Source of the DNA: VXRD01 sp965242535
GTDB taxonomy: Bacteria; Latescibacterota; UBA2968
Assembly: GCA_965242535.1 (NCBI GenBank)
Contig: OZ251458.1
Location: 4,588,001-4,652,000, forward strand
Length of the DNA stretch: 64,000 nucleotides
Direction: 5' to 3'
Shown here: one piece after another, positions 17,801 through 27,076 of the stretch
Position numbering within the stretch: position 1 is the first letter of the stretch
Layout of the letters: each line of letters opens with the position of its first letter
Program-made: the position numbers and the translations under genes
The notes under the pieces: model-generated
The model's input: the letters and a program-made list of their open reading frames with translations, nothing else
Database searches by the model: none
Told to the model about the DNA's origin: nothing

Positions 17801-20344
17801 CTAAAGATCAAAGGAGTATTTCCCGTACCAGAACGCGCCGCCGAAACCGTAGGGGCTGTGCTCGCCGAAGGGTCTGCCCAGGCCTGTTGCGGGATCCTCG
17901 CCTGCGACCGCGTTCTCGTAATTCGTCGGTTCGGCGTTGAGGACATTTTGAACGCCGATGGTGATCGTCGATCCCGCGCCGAGTGAAAAACTGGATTCGA
18001 GGTCGAGCAAAAACGCGCTTCCAAAAACTTGGTGGCCCCAGTCCCATTCGTCCCACGAACCGTAATAACTGACGCGGCCCAACGCGCTCCAGTAATCGGT
18101 TGGGGCGTGGGTCAGCGTCACGTTCCCGCGGTGTCGGGGCAGTCCCCTTTCCAAGAGGGTGATGCGCTTTTGGTTGACCAAGTCGCTATCGTATTTGGTC
18201 ACGTCGGTTTGCGTGAAATTATACGCCAGACTCAGTTCCCCCGTAGCTCCGAATGGCGCGGTGAGCACGATGTCGATCCCTTGGGTGCGCGTTTCAAAAT
18301 CGTTGGTGAAGAAGCGGAACTCTTGCAAATTGGCGATGCCCGCTGCGCGCAGTTGTTCTCGTTGCGCGTCGTCGAGTTCGTCTAGCTTGAAGTCCTGCGA
18401 GGTCGTCAGGCGATCCTTTACCACAATGTTGAAATAGTCAAAGGTGGCGCTGACCGGGGCAAAGGTGACGACCATGCCGGCCGAGATATTGACCGATTTT
18501 TCCGGTTGCAGCACATCGCCGCCCACCAGTGCCGCGGCCGGGTGCGTGGAGGGAATCGTGGCTTTGTTGACCAAGATGAGATTGCCCTCGTCGTCCTCGC
18601 CGGACTCCGTGGTCTCGTTGTAGGCATTTTGCTGCCCGGGCGTGGGTGCTCTAAAGCCCGTGCTGAACGAGGCGCGCACTTTCGCGTTTTCGTTGATCCC
18701 GTAGTTGGTCGCAAATTTGTAATTGACCGTGGATCCAAACCCCTCGAAATCTTCAAAGCGCAGCGCGACGCCGAGCAACCAGTCGTCCTGCGGGTTCCAT
18801 TCCGCATCGCCGTAAATCGCCCAGTTGGATCGGCTCCACGCCCCGGCGGCGACATCGCTGAACCCCGGGAACCCATTGGAACTCGGCAAAAAGCCGTAGC
18901 GCGCCAACGGGCCCACTTCGTAGGACTTCGGCTCGCCGCTTACAATTTCAAACTTTTCAACGCGATATTCCAGCCCGGTCGCAAAAAAGAACCGCTCGCC
19001 AAACGGATGGGTCACGTCGAAATTGAAATTGGCATCGGTCTGGATGTACGCGCCCGGATCAAATGCGGTCGGCGTGTTAGGGCCTAGGGACGCATTGATG
19101 GTTCGGTTGATGAAGAAATCGGTTTCGTGCCGCCCATAAGACGCGCTGAGATCCCAGGACAACAGCGATTTCGCGCCCCTAATCCCGGCCAACAAGGCGC
19201 GGTCTTGCGTGTTCGCGCCAAACCGGGGCGTGAATCCATTGGGAAACAGCTCTTGGAAGGTGAACAAATCCGGGTCGTCGAGAACCTTTTGCAGGGAATC
19301 CGGATGCGGTGTGTCATCGACGATGGGCACGATGGGCACCGCGCCGCCGCTCAAACTGCCGACGAGCAGGGTCTCGCCCTTGTCGATGCTGTACACGCCG
19401 TGTCGCTCATTGGGATTGCGGAAGTAGAACCCGCCCTCGACTTCCTTGCTGGCAAAATTGCCGTGCCCGTAAAATTCGACATCGTCGGTGATGGACGCGC
19501 CGTAATTGGCGAAGAGTTTCACGTCATTGCGGACGATGGGTTGGCCCCACGGTTGGGCCGGATCGGGTATGTCCTTGCCCAGCGCGACCAGGCGTGCGGC
19601 GTCGGCGCGTTGCACGGCGCGGTCCGTCTCATCCGCGTTGCCATACTCCGCGCTGAGGTTTATCCAAGTCCGATCATCGCCCAAGCCGACATTGCCCGCG
19701 ACGCTGTACGTCAAGCCATCGCCGGCTTGGAAAATGCCGGGTTTGAGCTGAAAAGACGCGCCTTGGGCACCGTCCTTGAGTTGGAAGTTCATCACCCCGG
19801 CAATGGCGTCAGAGCCGTATTGCGCCGAGGCGCCATCGCGCAGGACTTCCACGCGCTTGAGGGCGATGGCCGGAATCGGGGATATGTCGGGGCCTTGCGC
19901 CGCATCGGATACGCCCGTGGGCCACCATGAGATCACGGATCCGCGGTGGCGGCGTTTGCCGTTGACGAGCACCAAGGTGTGGTCGGGCGCCAGGCCGCGC
20001 AGGTTGGCGGGTCGGACAAAGGTGGCCGCATCGCTGATCGGCTGGATGTTGACATTGTAAGACGGCACGACATTTCGCAGGAGATCGGGCAAATCCGTTC
20101 CGCCCTGGTTGACGAAATCTTCGCCTGAAACCACGTCGATGGGCACGGCGGATTCGGCGACGGAACGCGGCTGTGCGCGCGAACCGGTCACCACCAATTC
20201 ATCGAGCACGACGACGTCTGCGAGGATATCCGCGAACTCGGTCGAGGTGGTATCCGCGCTTGTGGTCGGCGGATTTTCCTGCGCGATGGCACTACCGATC
20301 ATCGCGAGCGCGAGGCCGAGCGCGAGGGGATACTTGTGCGGCAT
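17801..20344 (-). CDS. TonB-dependent outer-membrane receptor
   Basis: This 847-residue protein begins with a signal peptide (about 1-22, cleavage after AIA). A TonB-box-like DELVVTGSR precedes the plug domain, which has VDVVSGEDF, LRGLAPDHTLVLVNGKRRH and VEVLRDGASAQYGSDAIAGVMN. The remainder is a 22-strand-type barrel with alternating aromatic strands and GFRAPTPGQQNAYNE. The plug with its KRRHRGS loop is typical of receptors related to vitamin or sugar uptake; the ligand cannot be named. ATG 20342-20344 has an excellent AAAGGAG site. The gene is monocistronic: own promoter upstream, repeat C on both sides. Confidence 0.93.
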   Translation of the reverse strand: MPHKYPLALGLALAMIGSAIAQENPPTTSADTTSTEFADILADVVVLDELVVTGSRAQPRSVAESAVPIDVVSGEDFVNQGGTDLPDLLRNVVPSYNVNIQPISDAATFVRPANLRGLAPDHTLVLVNGKRRHRGSVISWWPTGVSDAAQGPDISPIPAIALKRVEVLRDGASAQYGSDAIAGVMNFQLKDGAQGASFQLKPGIFQAGDGLTYSVAGNVGLGDDRTWINLSAEYGNADETDRAVQRADAARLVALGKDIPDPAQPWGQPIVRNDVKLFANYGASITDDVEFYGHGNFASKEVEGGFYFRNPNERHGVYSIDKGETLLVGSLSGGAVPIVPIVDDTPHPDSLQKVLDDPDLFTFQELFPNGFTPRFGANTQDRALLAGIRGAKSLLSWDLSASYGRHETDFFINRTINASLGPNTPTAFDPGAYIQTDANFNFDVTHPFGERFFFATGLEYRVEKFEIVSGEPKSYEVGPLARYGFLPSSNGFPGFSDVAAGAWSRSNWAIYGDAEWNPQDDWLLGVALRFEDFEGFGSTVNYKFATNYGINENAKVRASFSTGFRAPTPGQQNAYNETTESGEDDEGNLILVNKATIPSTHPAAALVGGDVLQPEKSVNISAGMVVTFAPVSATFDYFNIVVKDRLTTSQDFKLDELDDAQREQLRAAGIANLQEFRFFTNDFETRTQGIDIVLTAPFGATGELSLAYNFTQTDVTKYDSDLVNQKRITLLERGLPRHRGNVTLTHAPTDYWSALGRVSYYGSWDEWDWGHQVFGSAFLLDLESSFSLGAGSTITIGVQNVLNAEPTNYENAVAGEDPATGLGRPFGEHSPYGFGGAFWYGKYSFDL

Positions 20345-20371
20345 GGAAGAACTCCTTTGAGGGCGCGATGA

Positions 20372-20406
20372 GCCACGAGCGGATACAACTGGCGACAGCC
20401 AGTTCA
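20372..20406 (-). repeat. Hairpin repeat C, copy 2 (inverted), in the receptor leader
   Basis: Arms AACTGGC and GCCAGTT with loop tgtc on the minus strand, followed by GTATCCGCTCGTGGCT. It lies about 28 bases ahead of the receptor start codon and would fold in the mRNA leader near the ribosome site. Confidence 0.85.
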
Positions 20407-20471
20407 AGCTCGTAGTCCGCCTCGGTTTTGATGGGTTTGATTGACGTACTCCCCTGGCTGAAGTCTAGCGT

Positions 20472-20500
20472 ATTATCACATCTCTGTAACAGTTTGTAAA
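20472..20500 (-). promoter_or_regulatory. Predicted sigma-70-type promoter of the TonB receptor gene
   Basis: On the minus strand, -35 TTTACA (20495-20500) and -10 GATAAT (20472-20477) are separated by exactly 17 bases and each differs from consensus at one position; TG precedes the -10 as an extended element. The predicted transcript would have a leader of about 120 bases. Confidence 0.6.
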
Positions 20501-20738
20501 AGCGATGGTGACAAAACCGATTTTCCGCGGGCGACTCGGAGTGTGATCCTCGATGGGTATAAGGGCGGTCGCGAAAAAACAATCCCTTATGACGCCCGAT
20601 TATTGAGAAATCGCCTCAACTAAAAAATATGATAAAATCCGAGTGCTAGAGCAAGCGGGGTCTTACGGGCTATTTAGATAAACCCATCGCGCACGGTGTC
20701 ACCTCTGTTTCGCATTTGTCGATCGCCCCGATGGTTCT

Positions 20739-20787
20739 AAAAATTAAAAACGGCCGCATCCGGTTGCGCGCCGGACACAGGCCGTTT
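20739..20787 (-). terminator. Rho-independent terminator of the lipoprotein/outer-membrane protein operon
   Basis: Outer arms AAACGGCC and GGCCGTTT enclose a second small stem (TCCGG with CCGGA). On the minus strand the stem is followed by a T-rich run interrupted by AA. It lies 18 bases after the stop of the outer-membrane protein gene. Confidence 0.85.
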
Positions 20788-20804
20788 GAATTGTCCCGCC
20801 GCTG

Positions 20805-21968
20805 TTATCTCACCAGCCCGACCACGGAAAAAACTTGCCGAATAAACCGCTCTGACGCGCCGTGCGTCGCGCGGTTGCCCCGCCTTCCCGCCTCGACCAC
20901 ATAGTGAAAACGCCCGCTGTCCTTTTGAAACGGCAGTGCAATGCCAAAGCTGGCCCCCCATTCGCCGATCGGCTCGCCGGATGTCGTCGGAAAATACAGG
21001 GATCGGTAATGCACGCCCGCGCAGAGTTCAAAGCGGCGGCTCCTCACCAGCGGATCCGGGCTTCCGGTGCGCCACAACATCCCCGCGCCGATATCCCACG
21101 TATCGAACCGCCCGCTCCCGGTTCCCGCCCACAACCCCCGCGACACATCGACCGATGCCAGCCAGCGATAGCCCGATAAATAGGTGATGCCCGCGCCAAA
21201 TTCCCGGGGCATTTTCACATCGCTTTCGGTCGCGACCTCGCGGGCGTGGTTTTGTTCGACAAAGCGATTTCTTTGCACCTGCCGCTGTCGGATATCGCCT
21301 CCGATATCGACATTCGCGCCCAGGCTCCAGCGCGACGTGGGGGCGTAAATGATGCCAACCGATGGCGACCATCCGCGGTGCGTTCGCGTGATTTCGTCCC
21401 GAGAAAAAAACACGTCCTCGCGCTCAAAATTCTTTACCCAAGACTCGTTCAACGTGCCCATTGCCACCCAGTTGACGCGCCCGCCCACGAAGAGTTTGCG
21501 CCCGAACCGGTGCCCAAGTCCAAAGGAAATCGCCTGGATGCCCCCGGTCGCTTCCACCTCCAACCGATACGCCAAATCGCCCGTGCCGCGATTTGCAACC
21601 GCGCCGAAATCCATGTCGGTCAGCGGCTCGAGGCCGATGCCCAAAACCGGCCCGCGCCCCATCGGCAACACGATTTGAAACGCCCCCACATCCCCGTCAT
21701 TGACCGCGCGTTCGCCGCTCAAAAACCGGTGTTGCGCCGCGAATTGTACACTCGCCGCGGTCCTGCGAAACGCCCCCAACAGCGCGGGGTTGTGCGAGGA
21801 AAAATTGAGGCCATCCGCGAGGGCGCGCCCGGTGCCGCCCATGCTGCGCGACCGCGCATCCACGCGCCTGATCGGATCGCCGATGCCAGAAAAAGAAAAA
21901 ATCGTATCCGCCCGCGCAGGCAACACCAGCGCGCAAGCGAGACCCAAAGCGAGCAGTATTCGCATCAT
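20805..21968 (-). CDS. PorV/FadL-like outer-membrane beta-barrel protein
   Basis: This 387-residue protein has a signal peptide (about 1-20, ending ARA), then SMGGTGRALADGLNFSSHNPALLG, the N-terminal signature of the PorV/PorQ/FadL group, followed by repeated amphipathic strands such as GLGHRFGRKLFVGGRVNWVAMG and SLGANVDIG. Such proteins act as outer-membrane channels or as secretion-system accessory barrels. It begins one base after the stop of the upstream lipoprotein gene, so the two are co-transcribed and likely work together at the outer membrane. Confidence 0.8.
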   Translation of the reverse strand: MMRILLALGLACALVLPARADTIFSFSGIGDPIRRVDARSRSMGGTGRALADGLNFSSHNPALLGAFRRTAASVQFAAQHRFLSGERAVNDGDVGAFQIVLPMGRGPVLGIGLEPLTDMDFGAVANRGTGDLAYRLEVEATGGIQAISFGLGHRFGRKLFVGGRVNWVAMGTLNESWVKNFEREDVFFSRDEITRTHRGWSPSVGIIYAPTSRWSLGANVDIGGDIRQRQVQRNRFVEQNHAREVATESDVKMPREFGAGITYLSGYRWLASVDVSRGLWAGTGSGRFDTWDIGAGMLWRTGSPDPLVRSRRFELCAGVHYRSLYFPTTSGEPIGEWGASFGIALPFQKDSGRFHYVVEAGRRGNRATHGASERFIRQVFSVVGLVR

Positions 21969-21969
21969 A

Positions 21970-23178
21970 TCACAATTCCGGGGGATGGGAGTAGATGAGG
22001 TCCAAGCGCACGTCTTTCAAAACGATCCATTTGATAGCCGGGGGCGAATTTATGGGCGACCCCAAGGTCGACGTCGCAAAATTGAGCGGCGACAACACCA
22101 ACCCGTGATTCTCCCGCACGCCCGACGTCCACGCTTGAATCAAAGATTGGTTGAAGGTATACGTCGCGATTGTCGGTTCGGCGGTCAGCGACGTACCGCC
22201 TGTGTTATACGCCGTGAACGCGGTGTCGCGCGCCCCTTCTGAAACCGTCAGGCGATAGATGTCGAAGGGAAGGGACGCGAAATAGGAGCGATCCAGATCC
22301 ATCTCAAACCGCAATTTTGCCGAATTGATGGTCGCGCCTGGGGGGATATCCGCGGGCAGGTCGAAATTCAAGATGCTGCCGTAAAACACGCCCTCGGAGA
22401 GAATCAGCAACTCCTCGGGCGGCCCGCCATTGACCCGCGCGTTCCAATACGTATCCGCATCGACTTGAACCGCCGTGCGGTCGGACACCTCGCCCACCCG
22501 ATACACCAGTTCCAATTCGGGGAACACCGCGCCTGCACCTGCGGCTTCGCGGGCAAAGAGATCGAGCAAAAACTCCGCCGCGCCATCGGGTTGCAACAGG
22601 ATTTCCACGGTCGGCAGATCGGGCTCGGCCTGTCGCGCATCCTCCAAGAGCGACACCGGCAACGCGATCTGCACGCGGCCTTCAATCACCTGCGCGATCG
22701 CGCCTGCGATGGGCGTCGCCAGCACCTCTGTCTCGGCCGAGGTGAGCGTATCGACAAAGGACTGGAGTTCCTCCCAAGGCGAATCGGGCGTCAGCGCGGC
22801 AAGGGACGCATTCTCGACGAAGCGCGAGGCCCGAATGCCCAAATTGACGCGCAGGGAATCGACCGTCAAATCCGCCGACAGGCCGCCCGCATCGCCTGCC
22901 AACTGGCCGATGGGCACGGTGAAACGCAACAGACTTCGCAGCATAAACCCATTCATCTGCCCGACCAGCAATTCATCTCGTTCGCCCATCCGCGTGGGGA
23001 AAAGTCGCAACTGAAAGGATCGGGACTGCGCGGACAACAACGGAATGTCGGACACCGCGACCGCATCGCCCGGATCGCGCCCGATCAAGCCATCGCCGAG
23101 TGGATTGCGCTTCTCGGTATTGCACCCGCCGAGCAACGCGGCGAACGCGAAAATCAAGAGCCATTGTTTTTTGATCAT
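21970..23178 (-). CDS. Lipoprotein with beta-sandwich (DNRLRE-like) region
   Basis: The chosen start (ATG 23176-23178) gives a 402-residue protein with a lipoprotein signal: MIKKQ, a hydrophobic helix and the lipobox LLGGC with Cys at about residue 19. The rest is acidic and beta-rich. The segment NFDLPADIPPGATINSAKLR followed by FEMD is the pattern of DNRLRE/CBM96-type carbohydrate-binding sandwiches. The downstream PorV-like gene is adjacent, suggesting a surface or periplasmic partner pair. No catalytic motif was seen. Confidence 0.65.
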   Translation of the reverse strand: MIKKQWLLIFAFAALLGGCNTEKRNPLGDGLIGRDPGDAVAVSDIPLLSAQSRSFQLRLFPTRMGERDELLVGQMNGFMLRSLLRFTVPIGQLAGDAGGLSADLTVDSLRVNLGIRASRFVENASLAALTPDSPWEELQSFVDTLTSAETEVLATPIAGAIAQVIEGRVQIALPVSLLEDARQAEPDLPTVEILLQPDGAAEFLLDLFAREAAGAGAVFPELELVYRVGEVSDRTAVQVDADTYWNARVNGGPPEELLILSEGVFYGSILNFDLPADIPPGATINSAKLRFEMDLDRSYFASLPFDIYRLTVSEGARDTAFTAYNTGGTSLTAEPTIATYTFNQSLIQAWTSGVRENHGLVLSPLNFATSTLGSPINSPPAIKWIVLKDVRLDLIYSHPPEL

Positions 23179-23296
23179 ATCGTCAACTCTGTGGAAAGGC
23201 AGGGAATGGAAAAACAAACGACGAAAAACGTTAAAGGGCGCAAAAAAAATGCGGATACGGGGATCAGGGATTAGTCTCAGTCCTATCCCATCAATC

Positions 23297-23762
23297 GTAG
23301 GGACAGGCCCCTGTGCTCATTTGTCCCAACTCATTCATTGTCGGGATCGCTTTGCTGTTCCACCGTCCTTCAGAGAAGCCATCACCAAACGTGCCATCCC
23401 AAAAGCCCATCAACGAAAGCCATCGCGCACAGCGCGCAAGTCCGTCTCGCAACCCACATCTTTGTTGCAACCCACTTCGCAGGCCAACGCATGTCGTGCA
23501 ATTACAAAAGCGATTTGCGCTGTGCTAGCCCCTCGGCGCATGAGAGCGGCATTTTTGAACTGCTCGGGCAGTTGTACCCCGCTCGCCTACTTTTTTTTGC
23601 TGTTGAAAAAAAGTAGGTCGCCGAAGGCATCGAAGGCAACCCACGATGCTTTCGGACCAAGCGCTTTAGAAAAGCGAGCCCCGTCGGTGCGGATGGGTGC
23701 GGATCAACATTTGGTATCATTTAATTTTTGGAGTAATTAGTTGGTACAAATGGCCCCCGTGC
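23297..23762 (+). repeat. Interspersed repeat D, copy 1
   Basis: This non-coding block of about 460 bases aligns over its whole length with the reverse complement of 34266-34690. Shared landmarks are a 5' REP fragment (GTAGGGACAGGCCCCTGTGC), a central stem with arms CCTACTTTTTTT and AAAAAAAGTAGG (23586-23617), and the end GGTACAAATGGCCCCCG. Short frames inside both copies encode similar peptides (YKSDLRCASPSAHESGIF), but there is no ribosome site and the frames end differently. It fills most of the gap between the lipoprotein gene and the next operon. Confidence 0.85.
23557..23584 (+). repeat. Hairpin repeat C, copy 3, nested inside repeat D
   Basis: A 28-base segment with arms AACTGC and GCAGTT and tail GTACCCCGCTC. 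It is absent from the matching position of the other repeat D copy, where the flanking sequence is joined directly (run of T then GCCTAC). Confidence 0.85.
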
Positions 23763-23820
23763 CTATCCTCAATCCGAACCCCACCGCGCTCTCGTCTCGC
23801 GCCTTAAACGTCTCAAAGCG

Positions 23821-25551
23821 TCAAATGTTGCGCGATGCGCGACGCGAAATCGCGCGTTTTATGCCGGGTAAAAAAAGCGATTCGCACACGCGATCCCAAC
23901 TCATTTGCGCGGCGAGTTCATAGCCTGCATGCAAGCGCGCCTCGCGTTCCTCGTCGGATGTGGGCAGCGCATTGGCGATTTCCCACGCGACTTTTCGCGC
24001 CACTTTGTCCTCTTGAATCCGGCGTTCAGGCCCGCCGATAGCGCGGGCATCTGCGTTGTTGTCCAGCGCGACATCTGCCGCATAATCCGCGACCACAACG
24101 CGATCTAAGGCGGCGATGCGATCCAAAAATCCGCAACACCCGCACGCACTGCTCGGCACGCAAATCGCGCCAAAGGTCAAGGGCTCGAGCACGGCAATGC
24201 CAAACGGCTCGTAAATCGACTGCCCAAATTCGACATCCGTGCCCCGGCGCAAATCCGCAAAGGCCATCTCGTGGGGCATGCGCTGCCCGCAACTCGCCCT
24301 GTCCCATCCGAATTGATTGACCAGAATCGCCCGCACGGCGGTTGCCTCTCGGTTAAACGCCACCACATCGCGATAGATATCCACTTCGCTCGAGACCAAG
24401 TCCGGATGCCCTTCGCGGTGGACGACCGGCCATCCGTATTCGGATTCCATTTTCTCGACATCGCGCGACCCGCGCGGGCCGGCCGCGGTCGTCAAAAGAA
24501 AAAACACACCCGTTTGGCCCTCGTCCTTCAGCAGGTTATCGAGATGCGTCAACACGAGCAAATCGCGCCACAGGCCCTTGCTGATCACGGGCCTCGCGAC
24601 GTGCGTCATCACCACGTCGGGCGCGTAGCCGAGCAAATTTTGCGCGTATTGCAACAGGCGCGAGCGCGAGCGCGATTTGTCGGCGTAAGCGATTTGCTCC
24701 GCGGGGATGCCGTTGTACACCAAGTCGATGGGGCGATCTCCAAATCCCATCAAGCGCAGTTCGTCGAGGGTGGGATCGCCCACGGCGAAAATCCCATCGC
24801 AGTGCGATGCCAGTTGCACCAGCGCGTGCCGGTGATAATCGGACTGATCTCCAAACAGATCCTCGACGGTTTCGCCCCGTGATAGGGCGCGCGCCATCGC
24901 GTTGTAAAACATGACATCGTGCCCGGGGTGGCTCTCTACGATCCCGCGCATGGCCGACACCTCATGCGCGTAAAAAATGGTCCGAAAGCGCGGGTCGTCC
25001 TCCATGATCGCCTCGAGCGCGATGGGCATGCCCATATACTCGTGCGCGAGCACAATATGCGGCCCGGGCGCGGCGCCGATCAGATCGGAAACCGCTTCGT
25101 AAGCCGCTTCGGCGATATCGACATACCGCGCGTAATCCGCGACCGAATCGTATCGGTCGGACGACAGGCCAAAGTGCCGATAGAGATTGTACTTGAAATT
25201 GCGCGACCGCAGGGGGTTGAGGTCTTCGGCATCTACGAGCAACACCTCGGCTTCGGCCCCGCCGGCAAATCGCCGCGTCCCGTAGATGAGATTGACATTA
25301 TACCGCTCGGCCGTGTGGCTGAGCGCGTCGGCATGCGGGGTATTTTGCTCGCCGGAAACCGTGGAAAAAAGCACCGTGCCACTCGCCGCGAGGAGGTCTT
25401 CATCGTCGAGGCGCGACAGAGGGCCGACGAGGAAGGACCGCGCCACGGCGTTTTGATACGCCGATGAGGTGATCAAGCCCTCGAGCACAGCACCGATCCC
25501 CCCGACTTTTTGGATGGATTCGTGCGTCGCGTGAATAATCGTGTAGTCCAT
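23821..25551 (-). CDS. GT-B glycosyltransferase (glycogen synthase-like)
   Basis: This 576-residue protein starts with DYTIIHATHESIQKVGGIGAVLEGL, the glycine-rich donor-site loop of glycogen/starch synthase-type GT-B enzymes. It has HEYMGMPIALEAI and YAHEVSAMRGIVE in the N-terminal domain, and GQSIYEPFGIAVLEPLTFGA in the C-terminal domain, which matches the E-P-F-G-x-x-x-x-E donor-binding motif. Soluble and cytoplasmic. It follows the sulfatase gene by 56 bases in the same direction. Whether it makes glycogen or another glucan or glycoside is not determinable. Confidence 0.75.
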   Translation of the reverse strand: MDYTIIHATHESIQKVGGIGAVLEGLITSSAYQNAVARSFLVGPLSRLDDEDLLAASGTVLFSTVSGEQNTPHADALSHTAERYNVNLIYGTRRFAGGAEAEVLLVDAEDLNPLRSRNFKYNLYRHFGLSSDRYDSVADYARYVDIAEAAYEAVSDLIGAAPGPHIVLAHEYMGMPIALEAIMEDDPRFRTIFYAHEVSAMRGIVESHPGHDVMFYNAMARALSRGETVEDLFGDQSDYHRHALVQLASHCDGIFAVGDPTLDELRLMGFGDRPIDLVYNGIPAEQIAYADKSRSRSRLLQYAQNLLGYAPDVVMTHVARPVISKGLWRDLLVLTHLDNLLKDEGQTGVFFLLTTAAGPRGSRDVEKMESEYGWPVVHREGHPDLVSSEVDIYRDVVAFNREATAVRAILVNQFGWDRASCGQRMPHEMAFADLRRGTDVEFGQSIYEPFGIAVLEPLTFGAICVPSSACGCCGFLDRIAALDRVVVADYAADVALDNNADARAIGGPERRIQEDKVARKVAWEIANALPTSDEEREARLHAGYELAAQMSWDRVCESLFLPGIKRAISRRASRNI

Positions 25552-25607
25552 AGCGATTTCTCAAGAGTACGCCAGAGACGAGGGCACGCCGACATTGCGA
25601 TCGCCAA

Positions 25608-26975
25608 TCACCGATGCCATGTGCCTTCTGTGTAACGCGCCGATAGGCGGCGAGACAACTCGCGCCTCAGATCGGGATTTTGTTCCGCGATATTGTGTTC
25701 TTCCGTTGGATCCGCGATCAAGTCGTAGAGTTCGGCGACATCGTTGTAATTTTCGATCAACTTGTGCTCGCGCGTGCGGATGCACCTAAAATTGCGGATG
25801 CCGCTGACGGTTTCCGATCGGTGACTCGCTGCCTCGCCTCGCAACACGGGTGCTATGGATCGCGCATCGATATCCGAAAGCGGGGGAATGCCGGCGAGAT
25901 CGCATATCGTGGGATTGAGATCGATGAGTTCGACCAGGGCATTCGAGACGCGCCCGGCCGCAATGCCGGGCCCCGCCACGATGAGGGGCACGTGGACCGA
26001 GGCTTCGTAGGGCACGCTTTTGGTGTACAAGCCGTGGTCGCCGAGCATTTCCCCGTGGTCGCTGGAAAAAATGACGTACGTATTGTCGGCCATGCCCCGC
26101 CGTTCAACGGCTGCGAGCATTTCGCCGATCTGATCGTCGATGGCTTCGATGGCCGCGCAATACTGCCGTCGGGTTTCCGCGATTTTTTCGGGCGCGATGT
26201 CTTTGACGCGGTCTTTGAGGTACGCGGGTTTGCCCGGCAAATTCGCAGGGGTGGCGGGTGGCACGTCCGCATCGCGGTATTTGGCGCCGTATTCGGTGGG
26301 CGGATCAAAGGGATCGTGCGGGCCGACAAAGCTGACGAACAAATGCCACGGGAAATCATCGGGGATATTCTCGATCCACTCGACAGACCGTTGCCCAATA
26401 TAGACATCCTCAAAGGCTTCGGTGGGCAAGACCGAATCGTGGCAAGAGCGGTAAAAGCCCTCTTTTGACCGGCGGGCATAATCATCGACAAAGGCTTCGA
26501 GCAACCCCTTGTCTCGCAAGAAGTGGTTGTAGGGCCCCTGCGGGGTTTTGGAATGGCCCGCGTGCATTTTGCCCTCGCATTCGACCGGATGGGTAAAGCC
26601 CCACATGTAAGTGGCGGGCCTGTCGCCGTCTCGCCCGTTGTACCCATCGGGTTTGGCGAGGTCGAGCTTGCCCACGCAACCCACGTAATAGTTGTAATCG
26701 CGCAGTTGCTGGTAATAAGTCGGCTGGCTCCGGGGCAAAAAGCAATTGTTTTCCACGCATCCGAGGCGCGAGGGTTGCATGCCGGAAGCGAGTGCAATGC
26801 GCGAAGGCGCGCAGACCGGGCTATTGGTCGTGCAATCGGTGAAGTGGACGCCCCGTTTTGCGAGACGGTCGATATTGGGCGTGCGAACGAAGTCGGCACC
26901 GGCACAGCCCAAGTAATCAAAGCGGTGTTGGTCGTCCATGATGAACAGGATATTGGGGCGATCTGTTTGAGGCAT
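25608..26975 (-). CDS. Sulfatase (type I, Cys-dependent)
   Basis: This 455-residue sulfatase hydrolyses sulfate esters using formylglycine made from Cys. The site CAPSR (C55) matches C-x-P-S-R. Metal ligands are in NILFIMDDQHR (D14, D15) and in the later FSSDHGEMLGDHG. Further family motifs are KMHAGH-type basic residues and HVPLIVAGPG. There is no signal peptide, unusual for a polysaccharide sulfatase, so it may act in the cytoplasm on small sulfated substrates. The start ATG 26973-26975 has AAGGAG six bases ahead. Confidence 0.93.
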   Translation of the reverse strand: MPQTDRPNILFIMDDQHRFDYLGCAGADFVRTPNIDRLAKRGVHFTDCTTNSPVCAPSRIALASGMQPSRLGCVENNCFLPRSQPTYYQQLRDYNYYVGCVGKLDLAKPDGYNGRDGDRPATYMWGFTHPVECEGKMHAGHSKTPQGPYNHFLRDKGLLEAFVDDYARRSKEGFYRSCHDSVLPTEAFEDVYIGQRSVEWIENIPDDFPWHLFVSFVGPHDPFDPPTEYGAKYRDADVPPATPANLPGKPAYLKDRVKDIAPEKIAETRRQYCAAIEAIDDQIGEMLAAVERRGMADNTYVIFSSDHGEMLGDHGLYTKSVPYEASVHVPLIVAGPGIAAGRVSNALVELIDLNPTICDLAGIPPLSDIDARSIAPVLRGEAASHRSETVSGIRNFRCIRTREHKLIENYNDVAELYDLIADPTEEHNIAEQNPDLRRELSRRLSARYTEGTWHR

Positions 26976-26995
26976 GTCGTCTCCTTGGGTTGCGG

Positions 26996-27076
26996 TCATT
27001 GGGTCGCGTTGACATTCTGCTGTTGAGGGGCGGTAGCCAGCCAGAGAAAAGTACATGTGTCGAGCAGGAGTTTCAT
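26996..27076 (-). pseudogene. Truncated PIN-domain (VapC-type) toxin
   Basis: The ATG at 27074-27076 overlaps the stop of the upstream antitoxin-like gene in an ATGA junction. The 26 codons read MKLLLDTCTFLWLATAP and then an unrelated tail to TGA. The first 14 residues match the N-terminus of PIN nucleases (MKLLLDTHTFLWW-type, with the first catalytic Asp). The other acidic residues of the PIN active site are gone, so only the toxin's first strand and helix remain. Confidence 0.75.

Larger units (their letters stand above)
20345..20804. other. Intergenic region upstream of the TonB receptor gene
   Basis: This 460-base gap contains, in the order read by the receptor's transcript, the terminator of the preceding operon, a sigma-70-like promoter and a repeat C hairpin inside the 5' leader. 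No open frame or riboswitch consensus was recognised, and the stretch 20510-20735 shows nothing specific. Confidence 0.6.

Noticed and set aside
23313..23616. Short frames shared by both repeat D copies (YKSDLRCASPSAHESGIF) as a gene family
   Set aside because: No ribosome site, different starts and ends in the two copies, and a hairpin inserted in one frame; treated as non-coding repeat.
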